Made by a program: the position numbers and the translations under genes. The notes beneath the pieces are model-generated. The model saw only the letters and a list, made by a program, of their open reading frames with translations. It was not told where the DNA came from and made no database searches. From an uncultured delta proteobacterium (lineage in GTDB: Bacteria; Myxococcota_A; UBA9160; JAFDET01), in the NCBI GenBank assembly GCA_947259215.1, contig CAMYLJ010000025.1:1-64000 (forward strand): a stretch of DNA of 64,000 nucleotides, in the 5' to 3' direction. Every line of letters starts with the position of its first letter. Position 1 is the stretch's first letter. Shown one piece after another: positions 27,114-34,071 of the stretch.

Positions 27114-27380
27114 CTACTCCGCGGGCGGGGTTCGCTCGGGCAGCAGCTCCGTCGCCAGCTTCGCCACCTTGTGGTTGACGTCGCGGATCAGGTCGTAGAT
27201 GGCGCCGATCGACGTCTCCTGAACGCGGCGGACTTCGCTGGTGGTCGCCTCGAAGACGCCGAGGCGCTCGAGCACCGTCAGCGGCATGTCCGCGATCGCG
27301 CGATGGATCTCCTCCACCGTGGTGGCGCCCTTGTCCACCGCGTCCTCGACCAGCTCCGTCAGCACCCTCTCGTCGCTCAT
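27114..27380 (-). CDS. Conserved small helical protein of unknown function
   Basis: 88-residue, mostly helical protein (VLTELVEDAVDKGATTVEEI, then VRRVQETSIGAIYDLIRDVN) without a signal or membrane segment. I do not recognise a characterised family. GGGAGG lies before the ATG at 27380. It is transcribed away from a ribbon-helix-helix/zinc-ribbon protein across a low-GC region with repeated CGATGTA motifs, and it is followed by a lipase gene. The pair is probably regulated together. Confidence 0.7.
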   Translation of the reverse strand: MSDERVLTELVEDAVDKGATTVEEIHRAIADMPLTVLERLGVFEATTSEVRRVQETSIGAIYDLIRDVNHKVAKLATELLPERTPPAE

Positions 27381-27407
27381 GGCAGACCTCCCGTTCGGAT
27401 GAGTTTT

Positions 27408-27429
27408 TGTAATACATCGGATTACATCG
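27408..27429. promoter_or_regulatory. Tandem TACATCG repeats and TGTAAT/ATTACA dyad, likely operator
   Basis: TACATCG occurs twice at a ten-base interval (27413-27419 and 27423-27429), one helical turn apart, the arrangement often bound by ribbon-helix-helix dimers. The same stretch holds the dyad TGTAAT (27408-27413) and ATTACA (27421-27426). It is 28 bases upstream of the 88-residue gene start. The surrounding 150 bases are far richer in A+T than the rest of the window. Confidence 0.5.
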
Positions 27430-27520
27430 AAACACAAGCAACGGCGGTCGATTCTTTGATTCACTATTAGATTCAAATAGATACAAAGCCTACGCAGCGC
27501 CTGGCGAAGCTCCTGAGGCC

Positions 27521-27528
27521 TGTATTAC
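27521..27528 (+). promoter_or_regulatory. TGTATTAC motif before the RHH gene
   Basis: TGTATTAC is the exact complement of GTAATACA in the tandem-repeat operator at 27409-27416. It ends ten bases before the ATG of the RHH gene, where a -10 box for a nearly leaderless message would lie. It may be both promoter and autoregulatory site. Confidence 0.4.
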
Positions 27529-27538
27529 GCTGTCGTGC

Positions 27539-27982
27539 ATGGGCGACGAGAACGGCCGGACCACGGATGTGCCCCGCAAGGACCGCCTGATCCAGGCGCG
27601 GGTGCCGCGGGACCTCGAGACCACCCTCAAGCAGGAGGCGCGCCGGCGTCGCCTGACGGTGTCGCACCTGGTCCGGAGCGTCCTGGAGGACACCTTCCAG
27701 CTCGTGGACGGCGTGGTGGCGGGCGTGGACCAGATCGTCAGCGACTCGGTGCACCTGGCACGGGCGGTGGGCCGGGGCGCTCCTCCTGCGGCGCCGCCCG
27801 GAGCGGACCTCTCCCACGTCTACGCGTGGAACGAGGTGGTGCTGCACCGGCCGGTGGCGTGCTCGCAGTGCGGCGCCGAGATCGCGCGGGGCGAGCGGGG
27901 TCATGCGGGCCTGAGCGACGAACGCCGCGCGCCCCGGGCCTGGCTGTGCGCGCGCTGCGTCGCGTCCCTGCCCGGATCCTGA
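27539..27982 (+). CDS. Ribbon-helix-helix DNA-binding protein with C-terminal zinc ribbon
   Basis: 147-residue putative regulator. Residues about 15-52 form a ribbon-helix-helix domain: the strand LIQARVP, then two helices ending SHLVRSVLEDTF. A linker follows, then a four-cysteine metal site (Cys108-x2-Cys111 and Cys137-x2-Cys140). There is no SD and a TATTAC box just upstream, so it may be translated from a leaderless message. It faces the 88-residue gene across an AT-rich region with repeated motifs and most likely regulates that promoter. What the zinc ribbon senses is unknown. Confidence 0.78.
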   Translation: MGDENGRTTDVPRKDRLIQARVPRDLETTLKQEARRRRLTVSHLVRSVLEDTFQLVDGVVAGVDQIVSDSVHLARAVGRGAPPAAPPGADLSHVYAWNEVVLHRPVACSQCGAEIARGERGHAGLSDERRAPRAWLCARCVASLPGS

Positions 27983-27991
27983 TCGCGACGC

Positions 27992-28009
27992 CGAGCGGGC
28001 GCCCGCTCG
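27992..28009. terminator. 18-base perfect palindrome between convergent genes
   Basis: CGAGCGGGCGCCCGCTCG is a perfect palindrome lying exactly in the gap between the RHH gene (ends 27982) and the leftward hydrolase gene (ends 28010). It is a likely two-way terminator, though without T runs. Confidence 0.5.
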
Positions 28010-29032
28010 TCACTCGCGCGGCACCTCGTCCACGAACGCGCGCAGCGTGCCGAGGGCGCCGGGTGCGTGGCGGAAGAAGCCCATGTGGCTGGCGGGATAC
28101 CACTCGATCCGGGGGCGTCCCCAGCGCTGCCACATGCGCTCCACGTCGGCGGGGTCGAAGAAGCGGTCGTCGCTGGCGGCCAGCAGCAGGATCCGCTCCG
28201 GTGGCAGCTTCGGCAGCAGGGCCTCCCAGCCGATGTCGCGGAAGAACGCCGCGAATTCGTCGTTCCCCCAGCCGAACTCCCGAAGCTCGCGGCGCATGCG
28301 CCCCAGCACGGGCGCGTCCCGCAAGAGCGCCCCGAGGTCCATGTGTGCGATCAGCGGGATGGAGAACGCGAACCGCTCCTCGACGCACGTCAGCGCCGCC
28401 GAGAGGGACCCGCCCAGGCTGATTCCCGCGATGCCGACCGGTCGCGGGTCCTCCGCCAGCATCCACGAGAGCAGCGTGCGCGCGTCGAGCAGGCTCTGGC
28501 GCAGGGCCTCGACACTCCGGACCACGTCGGCGGTCCAGTAGAGCTCGCCGTCGAAGCGTGAGGACCGGGGACGACGCCTCCCGTGGTAGGGCGGCTGCAT
28601 CTGGATCACCTCCACGTCCAGCGCCCGCGCCAGCCCCGCGACCACCGTCACCTCCTCCAGCAGCGTCTCCGGCTGCATGTAGCCGTGGAGGTAGAGCAGG
28701 CGCGGCCGTTGCCGCGATCCCGACGGGCGCAGGCGCCGTGCGTAGACCGTGTGCGTCTCCTTGTACTCGCGCCGGTAGCGCCGGCCGAACGCCCGCTCGA
28801 GGGGCTCGTGCTGCGACGGGAAGCTGACGTCCTCGCTCACGATGCCGGGCAGCGCCCAGCGGCGGCGGCGCTCGACGCGGGGCACGGCGCGCGGCGCGGG
28901 GAAGAGCGACTCGAAGGGAAGGCCCCGGTAGACCTCGCTGCGCTTCAGCGTGTTCGGGGTCTCGTGGCCGATGCCGTGGATCATCCCGGCGAAGAAGCCG
29001 GCCACGTCGTCGAGATGCGGAAGCGTCGTCAC
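28010..29032 (-). CDS. Alpha/beta hydrolase, ABHD18/DUF2048-like
   Basis: Hydrolase of 340 residues. The oxyanion strand is LLYLHGYMQPETLLEE. The nucleophile elbow is GISLGGS (Ser near 205), the acid lies in ASDDRFFDP and the His in SHMGFFRHAP, so the triad is complete. The overall pattern resembles the uncharacterised ABHD18/DUF2048 group; no substrate is known. No signal peptide is visible. The gene starts about 25 bases after the polyphosphate:AMP phosphotransferase stop on the same strand and may be co-transcribed with it. Confidence 0.75.
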   Translation of the reverse strand: MTTLPHLDDVAGFFAGMIHGIGHETPNTLKRSEVYRGLPFESLFPAPRAVPRVERRRRWALPGIVSEDVSFPSQHEPLERAFGRRYRREYKETHTVYARRLRPSGSRQRPRLLYLHGYMQPETLLEEVTVVAGLARALDVEVIQMQPPYHGRRRPRSSRFDGELYWTADVVRSVEALRQSLLDARTLLSWMLAEDPRPVGIAGISLGGSLSAALTCVEERFAFSIPLIAHMDLGALLRDAPVLGRMRRELREFGWGNDEFAAFFRDIGWEALLPKLPPERILLLAASDDRFFDPADVERMWQRWGRPRIEWYPASHMGFFRHAPGALGTLRAFVDEVPRE

Positions 29033-29056
29033 GGCGAAGGGCTCCTCGACGGCGGC

Positions 29057-30547
29057 TCAGCCGGCGACGCGCTCCAGCGCCTCGCACACCGTCTCGAGGA
29101 CCTGGATGCGCGCATGGCGCTTGTCGTTGGCCGGCACCAGGTGCCAGGGGGCGAGGTCGGTGCTGGTGCGCGCCACCATCTCCTCCACCGCGACCTCGTA
29201 GGCGTCCCGCTTCTCGCGGTTGCGGTGGTCCTCGGGCGTGAGCTTGTACTTCTTGTAGGGCGTGTCCTCCCGCGCGCGGAAGCGTTCGAGCTGGGTCTCC
29301 GGATCGATCTGCAGCCAGAACTTGACGACCGGCATCCCGTGCTCGACGAGTTGCTCCTCGAAGTCGTTGATCTCCTCGTAGCCGCGCGCCCACTCGGAGG
29401 GCGTGGCCAGCCCCTCGACACGCTCGACCAGGACCCGCCCGTACCAGCTGCGATCGCAGATCAGCATGCGGCCCGCGCGGGGCAGGCGGCGCCAGAAGCG
29501 CCACAGGTAGTGATGGGCGATCTCCTCGCTCGTGGGAGCGGCCACCGGCAGCACCCGGTAGTCGCGCACGTCCATCGCTTGCGTCATGCGTCGGATCACG
29601 CCGCCCTTGCCCGCCGCGTCCGAGCCTTCGAAGACCACGGCGCTCGAGATCCCCTGCTCCCGGCAACGCAGACCGAGCTGCCAGAGCCGGTCCTGGAGCG
29701 CGTCGAGACGCTGTCGGTACTCGTCCCGAGGCAGGGAGACGTCGAGATCGAGGGCAGCCAGCATTCCTGGCGCCGTCGGAGCGCGCAGGTCGGGAGGGGT
29801 CACCGCCGGCGGCTCCGCGGGCGGCTCGGCCAGGCGCCGGACGAGCGCGTCGCGCACCTCGCGCGCCACCCGCAGGTTCCGGTGGCGCAGGTGGCTGCTC
29901 TCGATCAGGATCCAGGGCGCGGCGGCCGTGCTCGTCTTGCGCAGGAAGGCCTCGATCAGCGGCTCCGCCTCGTCGAAGCGCTCGTAGAGCTCGAGCTCGC
30001 GGTCCGTGAGCCGCACGGTCTCCGGGTGTTTGCGGGCCCGCTTGAGCCGCTTGCGCCGCTCCGTCGCGGGCAGGTGAAGCCAGAGCTTCAGCAGCAGCGT
30101 GCCCTCGTCCACGAGCGTCTGCTCGAGCCGGCGCGCGTGCTCCAGGCGCTGCGCCGCCTCGTGGCCGTCGCTCTCGCCGGTCAGGTGGTCCGCGACGAGC
30201 CCCAGCCCGAAGCTCCCGGCGTACACACCGATCTGGCCGCAGCCGGGAAGCACCTGCCAGTAGCGCCAGAAGCGCGGGTAGCCGCGCTCCTCGTCCTTCT
30301 GCACGCCGAAGACGTGCGCGTCCAGGTAGCGCGGATCCATCCAGGCGTGGAGCAGGTTCAGCACCTCGCCCAGGCCCTCGAAGTCGTCTCCCGAGAGCAC
30401 GATCATCATGGGGAAGTCGGCGTTCCGGATCTCGAACTGCGCGTTCAGCAGATCCACGCGGAGGCCCGGCAGCGCCTCCTCGTACTCCTTCTTCCCGACC
30501 CGGGCCCCGACTTCGGCGGTCTCGAGCATCTCCCGTACATGGTACAC
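29057..30547 (-). CDS. pap: Polyphosphate:AMP phosphotransferase (tandem PPK2 domains)
   Basis: Protein of 496 residues with two PPK2 domains, the layout of class II PPK2/PAP, which makes ADP from AMP and polyphosphate. The C-terminal domain has an intact Walker A (EGSDAAGKGG, about 307-316), the lid DTPYKKYKLTPEDHRNREKR and the Walker B region ICDRSWYGRVLVERVEG. The N-terminal copy has a degenerate loop (LSGDDFEGLGE), as usual for PAP. The start is a GTG at 30547 whose only SD-like sequence (GAGGA) lies in a REP-like repeat immediately upstream. It fits with the VTC polyphosphate gene at 58.6 kb as part of polyphosphate metabolism. Confidence 0.92.
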   Translation of the reverse strand: MYHVREMLETAEVGARVGKKEYEEALPGLRVDLLNAQFEIRNADFPMMIVLSGDDFEGLGEVLNLLHAWMDPRYLDAHVFGVQKDEERGYPRFWRYWQVLPGCGQIGVYAGSFGLGLVADHLTGESDGHEAAQRLEHARRLEQTLVDEGTLLLKLWLHLPATERRKRLKRARKHPETVRLTDRELELYERFDEAEPLIEAFLRKTSTAAAPWILIESSHLRHRNLRVAREVRDALVRRLAEPPAEPPAVTPPDLRAPTAPGMLAALDLDVSLPRDEYRQRLDALQDRLWQLGLRCREQGISSAVVFEGSDAAGKGGVIRRMTQAMDVRDYRVLPVAAPTSEEIAHHYLWRFWRRLPRAGRMLICDRSWYGRVLVERVEGLATPSEWARGYEEINDFEEQLVEHGMPVVKFWLQIDPETQLERFRAREDTPYKKYKLTPEDHRNREKRDAYEVAVEEMVARTSTDLAPWHLVPANDKRHARIQVLETVCEALERVAG

Positions 30548-30552
30548 CGCCA

Positions 30553-30578
30553 GCGGGAACGTTCCTCGATCCTTGCGC
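30553..30578. repeat. REP-like repeat, third copy
   Basis: The sequence begins GCGGGAACGTTCCTCGATCC and ends TTGCGC. It matches the arms at 10636-10662 and 10704-10730 and contains the perfect palindrome GGAACGTTCC. On the minus strand it ends five bases before the pap start codon, in the same orientation as the copy before the ZIP gene. Confidence 0.65.
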
Positions 30579-30583
30579 GGGGG

Positions 30584-30700
30584 CTACGACGTGCGCGAGC
30601 ACAGCAGCCAGAGGGCGGCCAGGACCGCCGCGAGTCCGCAGAGCCCGCCGTACGAGATGCCGCGCCGCGGTCTCCGCTTCGGAACCGGAGGTTCGGTCAT
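30584..30700 (-). CDS. Small single-span membrane protein, 38 residues
   Basis: MTEPPVPKRRPRRGISYG gives a basic cytoplasmic head, followed by one hydrophobic helix (GGLCGLAAVLAALWLLC) and a three-residue tail. GGGGAG precedes the ATG at 30700 with good spacing. It fits between the CBS gene (ends 30720) and pap. There is no recognised family, and its expression is unproven. Confidence 0.42.
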   Translation of the reverse strand: MTEPPVPKRRPRRGISYGGLCGLAAVLAALWLLCSRTS

Positions 30701-30719
30701 CGGCGCTCCCCGGGCTCGC

Positions 30720-31292
30720 TCAGCTCTCGCGCCCGCGGAGCCGGTCGCGCAGCGCCTCCAGCTGGCCGAGCAGCTTGCGGCCGGTCTCGCCGCCGAGGCG
30801 CTCGAGTTCCTCGCCCCAGTCCCGCACCCGCTCCTCCAGCTCCTGCGCGAGGTGGACCGCCTGGGCGCGCCTCTGCGCGGCCCGGATGCCCCGGCGCGCC
30901 CCGTCGGCAACGTCGCGCAGCTCCTCGCTCAGGCCCACCAGGAGATCGTCGAGGCTCACGATTCCCACCAGCTCGCCGTCCCGCAACACGGGGACGCGGC
31001 GGATCGACTGCGCCGACATGGCGTCGACGATGCGCTCGAGCGGGTCCTCGGGCGTCGCGCTGACCAGCGGCTCGCTCATCACATCGCGCGCGACGACCGT
31101 ACCCGCGTCACGGCCCTCGCCGATCACCCGGCACAGGAGATCGCGATCCGTGACCATCCCGACCGGTCGACCCGAATCGAGAACCACCAGGCACCCGGTG
31201 GCGTCGGCCTTCATCTTCTCCGCCATCTCGCGACAGGTGGCGCCGGCCGGGACGCTGGCGACTTCTTTTTCGTAGTGCTCCACCTGAGGCAT
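30720..31292 (-). CDS. CBS-domain protein with C-terminal coiled-coil
   Basis: Protein of 190 residues. Two CBS motifs cover about 1-125 (GCLVVLDSGRPVGMVTDRDLL, then RRVPVLRDGELVGIVSLDDLL). A charged helical tail follows (QAVHLAQELEERVRDWGEEL, about 145-190) that may form a coiled coil. Likely an adenine-nucleotide-responsive regulator. Its start codon overlaps the stop of a second CBS gene (TGATG), so both are made together. The pair is divergent from the GDH/ferredoxin-oxidoreductase/carbamate-kinase operon and may sense the energy state relevant to it. Confidence 0.87.
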   Translation of the reverse strand: MPQVEHYEKEVASVPAGATCREMAEKMKADATGCLVVLDSGRPVGMVTDRDLLCRVIGEGRDAGTVVARDVMSEPLVSATPEDPLERIVDAMSAQSIRRVPVLRDGELVGIVSLDDLLVGLSEELRDVADGARRGIRAAQRRAQAVHLAQELEERVRDWGEELERLGGETGRKLLGQLEALRDRLRGRES

Positions 31293-31729
31293 CACTCGCT
31301 CCCTTCGTGCGGGCTGGCCGCCTGCACCTCGACGGCGGCAGCGAGGCCGGCGAGTTCTCCCACCACCAGCCGCATCATGTCGTCCGCCGTCACGACGCCG
31401 ACCAGGTGGCCTTTCTCGTCCACCACGGGCAGGCGCCGCACCGCGTGCCGAGCCATGATGCGTCCCGCCTCGGCCACAGGCGCGTCCTCGCGGACGCTGA
31501 CGAGCCGGCCGGCCGCGATCTCGCCCACCCGTACGGTCGACGCATCGAGGTTGTTGCCCAACACCTCCAGCACCAGATCCCGATCCGTCACGATCGCCGT
31601 GGGCAGGTTGTCCGCCACGACCACCAGGCAGCCGACTCCTTCCTGCGCCATGCGCCGGGCCGCCGCGCGCACGGTCTCGTCGGGCCCGATCGTGCGGGCG
31701 GGCCGCTCGCAGTAGTTGCCGATCGACAT
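31292..31729 (-). CDS. CBS-domain pair protein
   Basis: Protein of 145 residues containing two CBS motifs (VGCLVVVADNLPTAIVTDRD and RRLPVVDEKGHLVGVVTADD). AAGGAG precedes the ATG at 31729. It is translationally coupled to the following CBS gene. The 254-base divergent gap to the amino-acid dehydrogenase gene has several GC-rich dyads but no recognisable operator. CBS pairs typically bind AMP, ATP or SAM; the controlled partner is not evident from the sequence. Confidence 0.88.
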   Translation of the reverse strand: MSIGNYCERPARTIGPDETVRAAARRMAQEGVGCLVVVADNLPTAIVTDRDLVLEVLGNNLDASTVRVGEIAAGRLVSVREDAPVAEAGRIMARHAVRRLPVVDEKGHLVGVVTADDMMRLVVGELAGLAAAVEVQAASPHEGSE

Positions 31730-31983
31730 TGGCTCCTTCCCCGGGCGGGATCCTGTGCCGCCCGCGTCGATTCTCCGCCTTGGGAGGAACAGCAGATTCC
31801 GTGCCAGCCCGTCGCGCCTCCGCGAGCCCCGGGACGCGGCGCTTCGGCGAGAGCTGTGGCTTCGCGCCCCAGCGGGCGGGAGCGAGGCGCATGCCGCCAC
31901 ACGCTGGGACCGGCCTCGGGGCGCGGCGTCGCGAGGCGTGCGAAACTGGCTTCTGTGGCGCCAACGCCGGAGAGACCCGACCG

Positions 31984-33105
31984 ATGGACCTGAGCGAGGA
32001 CGCCTTCCGCTTCGCGGACGATCTGGGGCCCGCGAAGATCATCCACGTCCACGAGCCCTCCCTGGGGCTCAAGGGGACCCTGGTCGTCGACAACGTGGCG
32101 ACCGGGCCCTCCATCGGCGGGCTGCGGATGGCTCCCGACGTCAGCACCGAGGAGTGCTTCCGGCTGGCGCGGGCGATGACCCTGAAGAACGCAGCCGCGG
32201 GTCTGGCCCACGGTGGAGGCAAGTCCGTCCTCTACGGTGACCCCGGGATGCCGCTCGAGCGCAAGGAGCAGCTCGTGCGCGCCATGGCCTGTGCCCTGGC
32301 CGACGTGCGCGACTACATCTTCGGACCCGACATGGGGACCGACGAGGTCTGCATGGCCTGGGTGAAGGCGGAGATCGGACGCGCGGTGGGGCTGCCGCGG
32401 GAGGTCGGCGGGATTCCGCTGGACGAGCTCGGCGCCACCGGCTTCGGCCTGCGCGCGGTCTGCGAGGAGGCGGCACGCTACTGCGACCTCGAGCTCGCGG
32501 GGGCACGGGTGGCCGTCCAGGGCTTCGGGTCCGTGGGCATGCACGCGGCCCGCTTCCTGTCGCAACGGGGCGCCGTGCTGGTGGCGGCTTCGGATTCGCG
32601 GGGCGCCATCAGCGACCCGAACGGCCTCGACGTGGCCGCGTTGATGGAGCTCAAGGCGAGTGGACGCAGCGTCTCGGAGCATCCGACCGGGAAGCCCCTC
32701 GACCGCGAGGCGCTGATCGGCGTCGACTGCGAGATCTGGATCCCGGCGGCGCGCCCGGACGTGATCCACGAGGGCAACATGAAGCACCTCAAGGCGAAGC
32801 TCGTCGCCTCGGGTGCCAACATCCCGATGACCGCGGGCGCCGAGCGCCATCTCCACGAGCAGGGCGTGCTCTGCGTGCCGGATTTCATCGCCAACGCCGG
32901 CGGCGTCATCTGCGCTGCCATGGAGTACCACGGCGCCAGCCAGGCGGCGGCCTTCGAGGCGATCGAGGAGAAGATCCGGGAGAACACGGATCGCGTGCTC
33001 CGAGCCTCGCGCGAGCGCGGCGTCCTGCCGCGACAGGCCGCCGTCGAGCTGAGCACGGAGCGGGTCCGGAGGGCCATGAGCTATCGGCGCTGGTCGATCT
33101 TCTGA
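31984..33105 (+). CDS. Glu/Leu/Phe/Val-family amino-acid dehydrogenase
   Basis: NAD(P)-dependent oxidative deaminase of 373 residues that converts an amino acid to its 2-oxoacid and NH3. The substrate site shows Lys68 and Lys80 (MTLKNAAAGLAHGGGK) and Asp120 (GPDMGTDE). The Rossmann loop is GFGSVG (180-185). The short N-terminus and IGGLRMAPDVS/HGGGK motifs place it nearer to leucine-dehydrogenase-like members than to classical glutamate dehydrogenase, so the substrate is open. GGAGAG precedes the ATG at 31984. It is first in an operon with a 2-oxoacid:ferredoxin oxidoreductase that would use its product. Confidence 0.92.
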   Translation: MDLSEDAFRFADDLGPAKIIHVHEPSLGLKGTLVVDNVATGPSIGGLRMAPDVSTEECFRLARAMTLKNAAAGLAHGGGKSVLYGDPGMPLERKEQLVRAMACALADVRDYIFGPDMGTDEVCMAWVKAEIGRAVGLPREVGGIPLDELGATGFGLRAVCEEAARYCDLELAGARVAVQGFGSVGMHAARFLSQRGAVLVAASDSRGAISDPNGLDVAALMELKASGRSVSEHPTGKPLDREALIGVDCEIWIPAARPDVIHEGNMKHLKAKLVASGANIPMTAGAERHLHEQGVLCVPDFIANAGGVICAAMEYHGASQAAAFEAIEEKIRENTDRVLRASRERGVLPRQAAVELSTERVRRAMSYRRWSIF

Positions 33106-33138
33106 GATCGGAACCGGCCCGAGCCCGGAGAAGGCGTC

Positions 33139-34071
33139 ATGTATCGGATTCGTCTCCACGGACGGGGCGGACAGGGAATGAAGACCGCGAGCCGCATCCT
33201 CGGCTCCGCGTTCTTCGCCGAGGGCTTCGAGGTCCAGGACGCCCCGCGCTACGGAGCCGAGCGGCGCGGCGCACCGATCTTCGCCTACGTGCGGGCGTCC
33301 CGCAGCGCGATCCACGAGCGGGGCGTGATCACGCACCCGGATCTGGTCGTCGTGGCCGACGAAACCCTGGTTCCCGTGCCCGCGGCGGGAGTCCTCCTCG
33401 GTGCGGGCCCGCGCACGCTGCTCCTCCTGCGGAGCGACGAACCGCCGGCCGTGTGGCGGGAGCGACTGAACCTCTCCGGGCCGGTGGTCAGCCTGCCCTG
33501 CGCTGGCGCAGAGCCCTCCGAGCTGCGCTTCGTCGGCGCCGAGTGCGCCGCCGGCGCCGTGCGGCTGCTGGGCTGCATCTCCCGGGACGCCCTGGAGGCG
33601 GCCATTCGCGAAGAGCTTTGCGAGCTGGGATCCGCGGTCGTCGAAGCCAACCTGGAGCGCGCTCGCGCCGCCTACGAAGCGCTCGACCCGCCCGCGCCTG
33701 CGGTGGTCGAGGGGCCCGACGCCGCACCGGCCTCGGACCAGGGCCTCGACTGGATCGAAGTCCCCTTCGACGAGGCCCGCATCTCGGCGCCGGACATCCA
33801 TGGCGCGGCCACCAGCGTCGAGGTGCGCACCGGGCTCTGGCGCCACATGCGGCCCGTCATCGATCGGGATCGCTGCCGGAAATGCCACTGGGTGTGCAGC
33901 ACCCTGTGCCCCGACGGCGCGATCGCGGTCGACGAAGAAGGACGTCCGCAGATCGACTACGACCACTGCAAGGGCTGCATGATCTGCGTGGCCGTGTGCC
34001 CCCCGCACGCGATCGCCGCGATTCCCGAGGCCCGGGCCGCGGCGGAAGCTGCGCCGCAGGTCGAGCCGTGA
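33139..34071 (+). CDS. 2-oxoacid:ferredoxin oxidoreductase, fused gamma-delta subunit
   Basis: 310 residues. Residues about 1-185 form the gamma domain (IRLHGRGGQGMKTASRILG, then DAPRYGAERRGAPIFAYVR). The C-terminal third is a ferredoxin-like delta domain with two 4Fe-4S sites, CRKCHWVCSTLCP (near 246) and CKGCMICVAVCP (near 275). It transfers electrons from the thiamine enzyme to ferredoxin in the cytoplasm. The stop overlaps the alpha gene start (GTGA). Fusion of gamma and delta is known in other members of the family. Confidence 0.92.
   Translation: MYRIRLHGRGGQGMKTASRILGSAFFAEGFEVQDAPRYGAERRGAPIFAYVRASRSAIHERGVITHPDLVVVADETLVPVPAAGVLLGAGPRTLLLLRSDEPPAVWRERLNLSGPVVSLPCAGAEPSELRFVGAECAAGAVRLLGCISRDALEAAIREELCELGSAVVEANLERARAAYEALDPPAPAVVEGPDAAPASDQGLDWIEVPFDEARISAPDIHGAATSVEVRTGLWRHMRPVIDRDRCRKCHWVCSTLCPDGAIAVDEEGRPQIDYDHCKGCMICVAVCPPHAIAAIPEARAAAEAAPQVEP

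Noticed and set aside
23746-27486. Long minus-strand open frame spanning fhs, the GH5 gene and the lipase
   Set aside because: It runs through three real genes in other frames and has only low-complexity Arg/Gly/Ala composition; no domain matches.
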